The notes beneath the pieces are model-generated. The model saw only the letters and a program-made list of their open reading frames with translations. It was not told where the DNA came from and made no database searches. Both the position numbers and the translations under genes were made by a program. From Spirochaetia bacterium (GTDB lineage: Bacteria; Spirochaetota; Spirochaetia; Treponematales; Breznakiellaceae), in contig BOBI01000031.1 in the NCBI GenBank assembly GCA_026002305.1, forward strand, positions 1 to 17,749: 17,749 nt of DNA, in the 5' to 3' direction. Each line of letters starts with the position of its first letter. Position 1 is the first letter of the stretch. Positions 1 through 7,888 of the stretch are shown here, piece after piece.

Positions 1-1886
1 GCCACACAGGCCTCGCCCAGATTCATAAGGTATTCCATTTCTATCGCTAAAAACCGCGTGTCAAGACTTATATCCGTTGAATGGTTGTCAAATACCTTCC
101 CGTAGGTGCCGTTATAAAGATACGGCGTTAAGTTTTCTTTGACCAGATCACGGCCCGTATCGTGGTCATAAAAATTCACATTCTGACAAAATGTTGTAAG
201 CGTTCTTGATTCGGCAGGTACGTCGTCACCGCGCATTAAATCTATGGCGTCTTTAATTGCCTTACCCATGTTAGGCGTTACTATTACTTTCTGCATGACA
301 AGCAGGATTTCAATAAACTCAATCGCGAAGGTTACGTCATTGTCTGTTGATAAATCACGCAGCGGCTGAAAGTTTACACCGCTTCCGCCTTCACCGCTTG
401 CGGGTTCGTAATAACGTCCGCCGGATGCCATGCAGGGCTGCCTGCAGCTCTTTCCCTTGTCAAATACTATAACCTGCGAATCTGGGTATTTGAAAAACTG
501 CATCTCCAGAAGATTTAGCAGTGTCGATTTTCCCGCTCCTGTCGGCCCCCAGATTGTTGTATGACCCACATCGGACGGATTTATGTTAAGGAAAAACGGG
601 GTGCCCTCCCGTGTTGAACAAATTACATGGGGTATATCAATCCCCGTTATTTCTCCGGCGTGCATATTGCTTTCCATGCCCGCCCATATCGAGGAAAGCG
701 GCAGGACATGGGCCAGCGTGTTTGTTACGACAGGCAGTTTTCTGTAATTAGCGTAAACCTGTCCGGGCAGCATACTTTTCCATGCTTCAAGCGCGTTAAA
801 AGTTTCTTCTTTGCAGGTAAACCCTTCACTGTTTATAACGCGTTTAACAAGGTCCGCTTTAGCTTTTGCCTCTGTCAAATCCTCATGCCACACCATCACA
901 TTTGATGTATAATATCCAAGACCCGCCTGATCCGTTTCTATTTCCTCCGTAGCCGTTCCGGCGTCTTCTTCCTTTACCATAGCGCCCCTGTTAACAGTGG
1001 ATGGCGCCTCCCCTGACGCGGAGGCAAAGAATGATTGTAAAAGTGTCGAACGGTTTCCCCTGTGTGTTTTTTCCGCTTTCTGCGTTGTCTTTACCGCTTC
1101 TTCTTTATCCATGCAAATATAGCGGGTAACCCAGCGGTATTCCAATTCCGCCCTGCTTAAATCCGATAAGATCGCGGGGTACGTTTCCATGGGGAAATCG
1201 TTTATGCCCAAAACCGGAATATAGTTATCACCTAATCGCATTGTTAAATCGGTTGATAACTCCTCGTCGGGCAGGATTCTGTCGAGCAGGACAGCGGTTG
1301 CGGGGAAGATTATATACTGTTTATTGGTTGAAACTGTTGAATGTAGAAAAGCCGCTGTCTGCCGGTTATCCAGTTGCATAACGGGCATTGATGTACTTAA
1401 CACGCCGATAACCTCGTCGCTTTCGTGCACAAAGTCCAGTATATTCTCTTTTTCGGAACTCTCTTTTCTATTATCCCGTGTCTGTATAAAAAAGTTTTTT
1501 GCTTTTTGTATTGTATCAACCGGCGGTTTTTTGGAAAAGGTTAGATAATAGCTTGATTCAAAATGCTTCCCCGCTCTTTTAAACGAGGCTTCACGCTCGG
1601 CGTCGATTAGATAAGCGGCGAGTGTTTCAAACTCGCCGCCGGGATATTCCTGTGTGCAAAAACGCTGCGTCTCGAAATGTACCGCCCAGCCTTCCCCCAG
1701 TCTTTTTATGCAGTCGTTTATTTTCCGGCTTAATAAATCAATATCAAAAGCCGATGAGGATTCAAGATCGGGGGGCTTGAAGGCAAAGGTGCGCTGTAGT
1801 ATGCCGTCTTTCTGAACGACAACTCCTGTATAATGGCTGCTTATGTATGCCCATGGTATGTGTTTGTAGAATTCGTCCGTACTCAT
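1..1886 (-). CDS. trbE: TrbE/VirB4-family conjugal transfer ATPase, 3' part outside window
   Basis: This is the N-terminal 628 residues of a VirB4/TrbE ATPase; the frame is open to the window edge, so the C-terminal Walker B half is missing. VirB4 proteins are cytoplasmic or membrane-associated motors that power pilin handling and assembly of the type IV secretion channel. A Walker A motif, GPTGAGKST, is seen at about residues 447-455. Residues 1-400 match the usual long N-terminal CagE/TrbE/VirB domain, and a typical run containing TIWGPTGAGK and IVFDKGKS follows. The ATG at 1886 is 20 bases after the trbD stop; its ribosome binding site is weak (AAAGAAAA), which suggests translation coupled to trbD. 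The position as last gene of trbB-trbC-trbD-trbE matches the IncP Trb order. The family call is very secure; the exact Trb or VirB name follows from gene order. Confidence 0.93.
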   Translation of the reverse strand, partial: MSTDEFYKHIPWAYISSHYTGVVVQKDGILQRTFAFKPPDLESSSAFDIDLLSRKINDCIKRLGEGWAVHFETQRFCTQEYPGGEFETLAAYLIDAEREASFKRAGKHFESSYYLTFSKKPPVDTIQKAKNFFIQTRDNRKESSEKENILDFVHESDEVIGVLSTSMPVMQLDNRQTAAFLHSTVSTNKQYIIFPATAVLLDRILPDEELSTDLTMRLGDNYIPVLGINDFPMETYPAILSDLSRAELEYRWVTRYICMDKEEAVKTTQKAEKTHRGNRSTLLQSFFASASGEAPSTVNRGAMVKEEDAGTATEEIETDQAGLGYYTSNVMVWHEDLTEAKAKADLVKRVINSEGFTCKEETFNALEAWKSMLPGQVYANYRKLPVVTNTLAHVLPLSSIWAGMESNMHAGEITGIDIPHVICSTREGTPFFLNINPSDVGHTTIWGPTGAGKSTLLNLLEMQFFKYPDSQVIVFDKGKSCRQPCMASGGRYYEPASGEGGSGVNFQPLRDLSTDNDVTFAIEFIEILLVMQKVIVTPNMGKAIKDAIDLMRGDDVPAESRTLTTFCQNVNFYDHDTGRDLVKENLTPYLYNGTYGKVFDNHSTDISLDTRFLAIEMEYLMNLGEACV

Positions 1887-1906
1887 TTTTTTTCTTTGTA
1901 TTTTTG

Positions 1907-2164
1907 TTAAGGGATTAGTTTATCTTTTTGCATGATGTTATCAAGCACTATGTCGATTAGATACGGGTCCTTTTTTGTAAGAAGGCGCATAACAATATAA
2001 AGTACCGCTATTGGTATTCCCATGATATAGAGCTCTAAAATATACATAAAAAACACGCCAAGCAACAGTATTAAAAGTAATCCCATAGGAGGAATTCCAA
2101 TCATTAGATCGCGCTGCATTAGGGAGCGGTGTACAACGGTTCCGTATTCTTTCATGTTTATCAT
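1907..2164 (-). CDS. trbD: TrbD/VirB3-like inner membrane channel protein
   Basis: An 85-residue protein with a charged N-terminus (a MINMKEYG start, then HRSLMQRDLMIG) and a long hydrophobic stretch at about residues 22-61 that can form one or two membrane helices, followed by a short basic and acidic tail. This size and pattern, including the early block resembling the VirB3 'L.RP.LIGGVP' region, fit VirB3/TrbD. That protein sits in the inner membrane and works with the VirB4 ATPase; in some systems the two are fused. It lies between trbC (4-base gap) and trbE (20-base gap). ATGs at 2164 and 2155 are both possible and neither has a strong ribosome binding site, so translation is probably coupled to trbC. 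The call rests on size, hydrophobicity and position. Confidence 0.85.
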   Translation of the reverse strand: MINMKEYGTVVHRSLMQRDLMIGIPPMGLLLILLLGVFFMYILELYIMGIPIAVLYIVMRLLTKKDPYLIDIVLDNIMQKDKLIP

Positions 2165-2168
2165 TTTA

Positions 2169-2501
2169 TTATTTTGACGTTGCCGCTAAAAGATTTTTAA
2201 CAACAAACTGCGCACTGCCTAACAGTGCCGTGGCTATAATGATTGCTACCATCTTGCCTTTCATCTTTTCATTGTCCTTGTTAAAAGCGTAAGCGACACA
2301 CGAACCGGCAAAGCAGCACCCGACTATTATTCGAGTCAAATCTCCGGTAAATATACCCTGTACTTGTTCCGCAAGTGTTGTAAGGCTTCCCGGTACCAGC
2401 TCCTGGGCAAAAACCGCTGCCGCCTGCAATGCAAACAGTACAAACATGATTAAAATTGTTTTTAACCTGCCTCTAACAAAGAAACCTTTTTTGATTAACA
2501 T
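2169..2501 (-). CDS. trbC: TrbC/VirB2-like conjugative pilin
   Basis: A 110-residue pilin precursor. Residues 1-12 are basic (KKGFFVRGR), residues 14-30 form a hydrophobic signal helix, and AAAVFAQE at about 27-34 looks like a signal-peptidase site. The mature part has two hydrophobic helices (about 57-73 and 84-105) separated by a short polar, basic loop (NKDNEKMKGK), the standard VirB2/TrbC topology. Some TrbC pilins are cyclised after processing; whether this one is cannot be told. The ATG at 2501 follows a strong AAGGAG site 7 bases upstream. A stem-loop in the leader (2528-2557) separates it from the upstream unknown gene. It is the major subunit of the conjugative pilus, exported through the inner membrane. 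Confidence 0.88.
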   Translation of the reverse strand: MLIKKGFFVRGRLKTILIMFVLFALQAAAVFAQELVPGSLTTLAEQVQGIFTGDLTRIIVGCCFAGSCVAYAFNKDNEKMKGKMVAIIIATALLGSAQFVVKNLLAATSK

Positions 2502-2527
2502 AGTTAACTCCTTAAAAATATTTTTTA

Positions 2528-2557
2528 CCGCTTACGCGGATTTTTGCCGCCTGTAAG
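2528..2557 (-). promoter_or_regulatory. Stem-loop in the intercistronic leader of the pilin gene
   Basis: Between the unknown gene (stop at 2564) and the trbC ribosome binding site, CTTACGCGG at 2531-2539 can pair with CCGC at 2547-2550 plus GTAAG at 2553-2557, with a two-base bulge. The GCGG at 2536-2539 can instead pair with CCGC at 2528-2531. The two hairpins exclude each other. No T-run directly follows on the minus strand, so a processing, stability or translation role for the highly expressed pilin message is more likely than termination. The pairing is seen; the role is inferred. Confidence 0.4.
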
Positions 2558-2563
2558 TGTCTT

Positions 2564-2851
2564 TCAGGAATGTTTTTTAAATAATTTATTCAGAAACACA
2601 CCGATGCTATTACCGCCGTAATTAACAGCAGGGTCAGCGCCGTCCGTAATATTACCGGCATCAATATTAAATTCTCCCTTTTCAATATTTACCCCGTCTT
2701 TTGTTATTTCATTTTCCGTTAACCGGAACGGTAAATCACCGTCTTCAGTTTCCGGTTCGTCTTCAAAAGCGCATTTTAATAATGCGCACAGATTCCCCGC
2801 TAAATACAGACAGAGGTTTCCTTCTATTGCTTTTTCTTTTTTACACTCCAT
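2564..2851 (-). CDS. Unknown acidic protein between trbB and trbC
   Basis: I do not recognise this 95-residue protein. The frame is open from 2917, but the ATG at 2851 (MECKKEKAIEG) is preferred because AAAGGAGAGATC places GGAG 7 bases before it; the upstream ATG at 2917 has no comparable site. The protein has a Cys-containing N-terminal segment (C3, then LCLYLAGNLCALLKC), an acidic middle (FEDEPETEDGD) and a Gly/Asn-rich, low-complexity second half ending in a basic KLFKKHS. It has no signal peptide and no clear membrane helix apart from the short LCLYLAGNLCALL segment. Its place inside the trb cluster suggests a transfer accessory role, but nothing in the sequence shows what that is. Confidence 0.7.
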   Translation of the reverse strand: MECKKEKAIEGNLCLYLAGNLCALLKCAFEDEPETEDGDLPFRLTENEITKDGVNIEKGEFNIDAGNITDGADPAVNYGGNSIGVFLNKLFKKHS

Positions 2852-2948
2852 GATCTCTCCTTTACCCGGCACGGGTTTATTGTCCGTGTTTTGGTTTACT
2901 ACCGCGCGGTAGTTCATAAATATTTTTGTATAATTTACCGTACAAAAA

Positions 2949-3911
2949 TTATTTTAATTTCATTATTTCTTTTGTGGTTAAAATCGCGTCGACTACCGGG
3001 CCTGTAGGCTCTCCGTGTTTGCCTATTTTTCTTCCGTATGTCAGATGAACTATTAACTGCACGGTATCGGAAATGTCCGGTAACGCCCCCGAGTATTTTT
3101 GTCTCAGAAGTCCTTCAAGACGCGGTATTGTTGATTCGGCGCTATCGGCGTGGATTGTTGTTATATTACCCGGATGGCCCGTGTTCCATGCTTCTAACAA
3201 TTCAACGGCCACGTCTCCTGAACGCAACTCGCCGAATATAATCCGTTTGGGGCTCCAGCGCAATGCCGTTTGTATCGCGAATATAGCCTGGTCCTTTCTT
3301 ATGTAGAGCTGTGTCAGGTTTTTACTTCCGCACTGTAATTCCGGCGTATCTTCTATTACATAAAATCTTTCATCGGGTGTAAACTCGCGCATCTTCTCTA
3401 TACAGGCGTTTACAAATGTTGTCTTACCGCTTCCCGTGGAACCCGATATTATTATGTTGCTGCGCTTTTCTATATGTTCTATCAGCAAATTATAATAACT
3501 TTCGCTTATTCTGTTTTGCTCCCTGTATTCCTCAAGCGTTAATATTTTCCCGGCCGGACGGCGGAATGTAATTTCAGGTTTTTCCACCCACGGCGGCAGT
3601 ATCGCGGTAGTTCTTATGTTGTATTTCGGTATAATGCTCTCCAGCACGGGACGCGCGAATATATCTATAGGTGTTTCGGACATTGAGGCAAGGTTGTGTA
3701 TGATGCGCATCCGGCCCGCGGCGCTGATTACTTTTCCGGTATCGCTTATGCCCTTCCGGAAATCATCTACCTGTATACGTCCGTCCCCGTATATAAAAAT
3801 ATTTGTTATTGTCTTTGTTTCGAAATACGGAATTAAAAGGTTTAGATCACGGAGTAAATTGTCCATGTGCCGCTGCCTAATTACCAGTTCGTCTTCTTCT
3901 TTTGTTGACAT
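2949..3911 (-). CDS. trbB: TrbB/VirB11-family traffic ATPase
   Basis: A 320-residue hexameric secretion ATPase, full length for TrbB. The N-terminal domain (about 1-130) is followed by the RecA-like domain. Walker A GSTGSGKTT is at 157-165, the Asp box EDTPEL at 187-192, Walker B RIIFGELR at 223-230 and the His box GHPGNITTIHAD at 245-256; all four are intact. VirB11 proteins act at the cytoplasmic face of the channel and switch it between pilus assembly and DNA export with VirB4 and VirD4. The ATG at 3911 has AAGGA about 12 bases upstream, a long spacing. It is the first recognisable gene of the trb block, downstream of the ribbon-helix-helix gene. The family call is certain from the motifs. 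Confidence 0.95.
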   Translation of the reverse strand: MSTKEEDELVIRQRHMDNLLRDLNLLIPYFETKTITNIFIYGDGRIQVDDFRKGISDTGKVISAAGRMRIIHNLASMSETPIDIFARPVLESIIPKYNIRTTAILPPWVEKPEITFRRPAGKILTLEEYREQNRISESYYNLLIEHIEKRSNIIISGSTGSGKTTFVNACIEKMREFTPDERFYVIEDTPELQCGSKNLTQLYIRKDQAIFAIQTALRWSPKRIIFGELRSGDVAVELLEAWNTGHPGNITTIHADSAESTIPRLEGLLRQKYSGALPDISDTVQLIVHLTYGRKIGKHGEPTGPVVDAILTTKEIMKLK

Positions 3912-3978
3912 TTTTAATAAGGTCCTTGTTATTTAGTTCTGTAACTTATACGTACAGGATATACACCTTTACAAAATA

Positions 3979-4395
3979 CTATTTATCTTCAAACATATCG
4001 GCCAGGAGGCTTGATAATAAAGCCGGCGATCTTTTTATCATATCTTTGAAACTGTCGAAAAACTTGTTAAAGCGTATCTTCCCGCTTCGCAACGCGGCGT
4101 CTTTATGCTCGGCATCAATATCTCCGTGGTATAACATCCAGAAATGTATAAAGTGTTTTAGCAATAAAAATGATAATTCGTTCTGTTCTTCCAGTTTCTT
4201 TTGTTTGTCGTGTAACTGTCTTAAACTTTCAAATGTCAGTGTCGCGTCTTTTACATCCGGCGTTATTGTTCTTGTGATCGCGTAACGCAGGAATTCGCTC
4301 CGGCTTTCTATATTGTTTTCACGGCAATAACTTTCTATACTTTCATTTAATTGCCTGTCGATAAATATATGGACGTCTTTTTTGTCATTTCTCAT
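3979..4395 (-). CDS. Ribbon-helix-helix DNA-binding protein, probable relaxosome or regulatory factor
   Basis: A 138-residue protein. Residues 6-45 look like a ribbon-helix-helix fold: a beta strand (DVHIFIDRQL), helix one (NESIESYCRENN) and helix two (SRSEFLRYAITRT). The rest (about 55-138) is helical, with a coiled-coil-like stretch (LRQLHDKQKKLEEQNELSFLL). Proteins of this kind between a coupling-protein gene and a VirB11 gene usually bind the transfer origin as relaxosome accessories or repress the transfer operon. Which applies here is inferred from context only. It sits 34 bases after traG and 67 bases before trbB. No good ribosome binding site is seen before the ATG at 4395. Confidence 0.75.
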   Translation of the reverse strand: MRNDKKDVHIFIDRQLNESIESYCRENNIESRSEFLRYAITRTITPDVKDATLTFESLRQLHDKQKKLEEQNELSFLLLKHFIHFWMLYHGDIDAEHKDAALRSGKIRFNKFFDSFKDMIKRSPALLSSLLADMFEDK

Positions 4396-4429
4396 ATTTT
4401 TATATTTTCATATAAATATTATTAAATAT

Positions 4430-6526
4430 TTATAACCCGAAGTCGTTTTCCACTTCGTAAGTCTCTATATTTTCATCATCCCCTGACGGCATGTCCTGTT
4501 TTGTCGCGGTGTCTTTGCCGGCGGGATTTACCGCTTCAAAAAATGTTTTATATTTGTCCGATGCTTCTTTCTTCTCTTCTTCTTCAGTCGGTAACTGGTA
4601 ATCCGTATTCATAAACCATAAATCGCGTTCCGCTATGCCCTGGTGTGTTAACTGCTGTAACGCGCCCTGGCGGTCGGTAAACGCCGCGGGAATCTTTGCC
4701 CTGTCTTTAAAACGGTCATCTTCATAGTAAACCACCTTTTTACCTATGTATGTCGGATGTCCGCTTTCTATCATCAGTAATTGTGTAGGCGGTAACTTCA
4801 TTACCTCGTCGGCGTTGATTAAATTCCTCTCCTGTTCCTGGCCTGACACGCTTAAATTATCAAGCCCCATTGAAAATCTTGAGCCGCTGTTTGATACGTT
4901 CCGTTTCAGTATCGAATCCTTGCCGCAAATTTCACTTACCTGTTTCGCCGAATCAATCTCGCCGGGCGCGAAGATCACTTTGTTCCGGCAGTGTGCCAGA
5001 AACGAATGATCCTTTCCGTATATGTCGTTTAACTGGTTTAAACTCTGTATTATAAGGAAATAATGTATTCCGTAACCGTTGTGGATGCCCATGTTTGTAT
5101 GCAGCTCGTCATATTTCCCCAGTTTGTCGAATTCGTCTAACACGAATAATAACGGCACTTTTAGTTTCCTGTCGGTCGCGGCCGTCTCCCCCGATGAAAA
5201 CTTTCTTGATAGAAGAATTATAAACATTCGAATTAAAGGCGCGATTCTGTCCCTGTCGCTGTTCGGCACGGTCAGATACAGTGATATTGGCTCGCCGGTC
5301 TTTTCAAACCCCTCTAAATAGAAATCACTGTCAACGGAATTTTCCCTTATGTGATCGTCCGAGAAAATTGTAAGCGCGTTATTTGCCGTGGACAGCACGC
5401 TGCCGCCTTCGTTATCGGGTCTCTTTAACTGGTTCCCCGCTCCCTCTACTACGTGCCTGTGTATTATTTCGGAGCAGTGTCTTGAATTAATCATTAGCTC
5501 GCATATATATTTTGTGTCGGCGTGATTCTCTGGATTTACCTGTTTCAGAAAAGCCGCGCAGCCGGGTAATGATTTATCAGGATAATCGGAACATAAAACA
5601 TGAAGTATTACTGCCGTTAGCAGTTCCTTTGCCGCCGTTCTAAAGTGTTCGCTGTTCGCGCTGTCTTTGCCTTTACCGCCTGACGGGGTAGTTAATATGT
5701 CGGCTATTAAATCGGCATCGCTAAAGGCGTCCCTGCCGCCCCTTATTTCCATTAACGGGTTAAAATGATGGCCTTCACCCACAGGCGCCCAGCGGTAGAT
5801 TTTTGAAAATCTTTTTCTAAACCCGGATGTTAAATTGAAATTCTCTCCCTTGAAATCAAGTACTATTAAACTTCCCGGATAATATAACAATGTGGGTATT
5901 ACGCTTGATACGCCCTTGCCGCTTCGTGTCGGAGCGGCAAGTAACACATTGTATATTCCGCTTTGGACAATTACATCCGACGGTTTCTTTAAATGTAATA
6001 TTTCAAAATTTGTTTTTATATTTAATTTGCTTATAACTACCGCTTTGAATAGTTGCCCTAGTATTATCCCGCCGTTCCTTCCCAATAGCCCCGTCTTTCG
6101 TAAATCCCTGTCCGTTCCCCAGCGGGCTGTCCCGAATGTATTTTCCTGTTTTTGCAGCGCTCCTCTTAAATATGTTAAAACCGTGTAAAGTGTAACGGCA
6201 AAAGCGCCGCATATTACAAGAGGCGCAAGCGCCCGGCGGAAGGTAGCATACAATTCCCTGTGCGTGTATTCCTGTAACAGCCATGTAAAATATTGCCACG
6301 GTAAATACACGGGATACGGTATGTGTGATACCGGCGGTTCTTCTATTATGTAAAACGGATAGCCGATAATAGCCGGATCGTAATTAAACTGTTTCGCTGC
6401 CGCCTGTGTCGAAAGCCACATCCCCAGAAATATTATTGTAAAAGCCCCGAGCTTGTTTAATGTGGCCAATAACTGATCGTTGCCGCCCGCTTTCGGTCTT
6501 TCCCTCAGAAATTCATTCTTTTCCAT
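4430..6526 (-). CDS. traG: TraG/VirD4-family type IV coupling protein
   Basis: A 698-residue coupling protein that links the relaxase-DNA complex to the secretion channel. Two N-terminal membrane segments are seen (about 24-42 and 102-120) with a periplasmic loop between them. The cytoplasmic ATPase carries Walker A APTRSGKG at about 198-205, the following LDFKGEN block at 223-229, and Walker B LLFVLDEFDKLG at about 459-470. The C-terminus (about 620-698) is acidic and disordered-looking, a common feature of relaxase-docking tails. The ATG at 6526 has a GGGG site 6 bases upstream and starts 15 bases after the NusG-like gene. Length and motif order are typical of TraG. It works with the relaxase at 7872-9032 and the TrbB/TrbE ATPases. 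Confidence 0.95.
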   Translation of the reverse strand: MEKNEFLRERPKAGGNDQLLATLNKLGAFTIIFLGMWLSTQAAAKQFNYDPAIIGYPFYIIEEPPVSHIPYPVYLPWQYFTWLLQEYTHRELYATFRRALAPLVICGAFAVTLYTVLTYLRGALQKQENTFGTARWGTDRDLRKTGLLGRNGGIILGQLFKAVVISKLNIKTNFEILHLKKPSDVIVQSGIYNVLLAAPTRSGKGVSSVIPTLLYYPGSLIVLDFKGENFNLTSGFRKRFSKIYRWAPVGEGHHFNPLMEIRGGRDAFSDADLIADILTTPSGGKGKDSANSEHFRTAAKELLTAVILHVLCSDYPDKSLPGCAAFLKQVNPENHADTKYICELMINSRHCSEIIHRHVVEGAGNQLKRPDNEGGSVLSTANNALTIFSDDHIRENSVDSDFYLEGFEKTGEPISLYLTVPNSDRDRIAPLIRMFIILLSRKFSSGETAATDRKLKVPLLFVLDEFDKLGKYDELHTNMGIHNGYGIHYFLIIQSLNQLNDIYGKDHSFLAHCRNKVIFAPGEIDSAKQVSEICGKDSILKRNVSNSGSRFSMGLDNLSVSGQEQERNLINADEVMKLPPTQLLMIESGHPTYIGKKVVYYEDDRFKDRAKIPAAFTDRQGALQQLTHQGIAERDLWFMNTDYQLPTEEEEKKEASDKYKTFFEAVNPAGKDTATKQDMPSGDDENIETYEVENDFGL

Positions 6527-6541
6527 TTAATACCCCGTATC

Positions 6542-7063
6542 TTACCGCGTTATTTGTTTAACTACTTCAAACGAAAACTCGAATGTCATTGACGCGCCGC
6601 ATATATCAAGTAATATTTTTGCCCTCTGCCGTCTTCTGTCAACTTTTATTATTTGTCCTTCCATGCCTTTAAGTACGCCGTCCTCAATTACTATACGGTC
6701 GTTCTCGTTGTAATGGACTTTTGAAATACCTGTTGATTTATGTTTGATGAAAAATAGTACCAGCTCTTTTCCCTGTCCCGTCAGCTTTGTTACATCGGTA
6801 TTTGTCTTTAAAAAACGGATAAAGCCGCTTGCTTCTTTAAATCTTTTTATTATGTATCTGATGTCGATTCTTTCATCACATTCCACTATTACATAACCTT
6901 TAATTAACGGCTTGTCTTTTATCACGGTTTTATCCTTTACCTTCTCGCGTACCGTCTTCTTTGGAAAATATAAATTGATTTCCGATTCCGGATACAGGTT
7001 TTCAAAATGTTTTATATACTTTTCTTCCTCCCGGGTTTTTACCTGCGCTATGTAGTAATTCAT
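6542..7063 (-). CDS. NusG-paralogue transcription elongation factor (RfaH/LoaP-like)
   Basis: A 173-residue NusG-type protein. Residues 1-105 form an NGN-like domain (start MNYYIAQVKTREEEKY, later KPLIKGYVIVE and FIRFLK). Residues about 121-172 form a KOW domain (VLKGMEGQIIKVDRRR, then AKILLD). The frame is open to 7117, but the ATG at 7063 is preferred: GGAAGGGG lies 9 bases upstream, and the ATG overlaps the stop of the upstream membrane-protein gene in an ATGA. NusG paralogues of this class bind RNA polymerase and suppress pausing and termination in specific long operons. Here it is encoded inside the transfer operon it would logically serve. The NusG family call is strong; the antitermination role is inferred from context. 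Confidence 0.88.
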   Translation of the reverse strand: MNYYIAQVKTREEEKYIKHFENLYPESEINLYFPKKTVREKVKDKTVIKDKPLIKGYVIVECDERIDIRYIIKRFKEASGFIRFLKTNTDVTKLTGQGKELVLFFIKHKSTGISKVHYNENDRIVIEDGVLKGMEGQIIKVDRRRQRAKILLDICGASMTFEFSFEVVKQITR

Positions 7064-7356
7064 CTTTTTGTACCCCTTCCTTTTATAAACTTTAAATTGA
7101 TTAGTATTGTTATGCATAATAAGAGTTTTATATATAAGTTCCCTATGCCGGTTAATGCGACAATGATTATCATTATACCCGCGAAAACAACCGGAATTTT
7201 TGAAACATACTTTTTAGAGATTCTTTTTATAAAATATTTTCTTTCAGCTTTCTTTCTTCTCCTTGACGCGGTTTCCCGTAAAATATCTTTATCTGTTATA
7301 CCCGGATATTCCCTGTCCAAAACCGCGTTTATTTGCTGAAGCTCGTTCCCATTCAT
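7060..7356 (-). CDS. Small predicted membrane protein with two helices
   Basis: A 98-residue unrecognised protein. Residues 1-45 are charged and basic (RETASRRRKKAERKYF); residues about 53-70 and 74-91 are hydrophobic, giving two predicted membrane helices with a very short loop, and the tail is basic (KFIKGRGTKR). The ATG at 7356 has an AGGGGAG site 6 bases upstream, although it lies 68 bases inside the end of the ParB-like gene in another frame. The good ribosome binding site and the ATGA overlap with the NusG-like gene argue that it is real. It could be a small inner-membrane accessory of the transfer apparatus; no function can be assigned. Confidence 0.65.
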   Translation of the reverse strand: MNGNELQQINAVLDREYPGITDKDILRETASRRRKKAERKYFIKRISKKYVSKIPVVFAGIMIIIVALTGIGNLYIKLLLCITILINLKFIKGRGTKR

Positions 7357-7888
7357 ATATTGCTCCCCTGTGAATGTTATACGCTTTGTTGATTGTTAAT
7401 TTTCCTTCTCTTATTTTCAATAAAATTTCATAGTCGCCTTCAAAAAATATGCTGCGCGCTTTGTATATTGTCGTTTTACTTATTCCGATTCTCAGGCCCA
7501 GTAATTCCGCTGCCCTGCCTTTTTCCGTTGTGTCTTTCTTACCGGATAAAGAGAGCATCATAATTTCATACTGCGTTAAACTTTTCCGCTCTATTTTATC
7601 CGCAAAGTTATATAGCGCCGCTTCCGTTATGTTTTTAAATTCCTTTTCTATCACGTAAACTTTTCTAATTTCTTTTCGTAATGCCGCCCGCAGTCTTGTT
7701 CTGCCGCTTACCAGTATGTTTTCACGGCCGCCCCATAGTACTATTGGCTCGTGTTTCCAAAAGCCGCTCTCGTATATGCTTTGCCCCACACTTTCTATCA
7801 GCCTGTCATCTTCCCTGTAATCCCTGATAATTTCTAAATCGGAATCTTCTTTTACCAGTTCGGGGTTTATTTCAAAAACCTTTTCCAT
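7289..7888 (-). CDS. ParB/Spo0J-like protein, short paralogue
   Basis: A 199-residue ParB-type protein. The N-terminal ParB domain has a degenerate nucleotide-binding box, LVSGRTRLRAA at about 60-70, where canonical ParB has GERRxRA. A KRK/SLTQYE segment and a helix-turn-helix region (ISKTTIYKARSIF) at about 134-148 follow. It is clearly related to the 341-residue ParB at 11621-12646: both have the arrangement TIYKAR...INKAYN or TIYKAR...INAAYN. It lacks that protein's acidic linker and C-terminal domain. The ATG at 7888 is chosen over TTG at 7891 because GGAAGG is 5 bases upstream. It overlaps the relaxase end by 17 bases. Away from any parA and next to the relaxase, it may act as a transfer regulator or relaxosome factor instead of a segregation protein; that is inference. 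Confidence 0.82.
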   Translation of the reverse strand: MEKVFEINPELVKEDSDLEIIRDYREDDRLIESVGQSIYESGFWKHEPIVLWGGRENILVSGRTRLRAALRKEIRKVYVIEKEFKNITEAALYNFADKIERKSLTQYEIMMLSLSGKKDTTEKGRAAELLGLRIGISKTTIYKARSIFFEGDYEILLKIREGKLTINKAYNIHRGAIYEWERASANKRGFGQGISGYNR

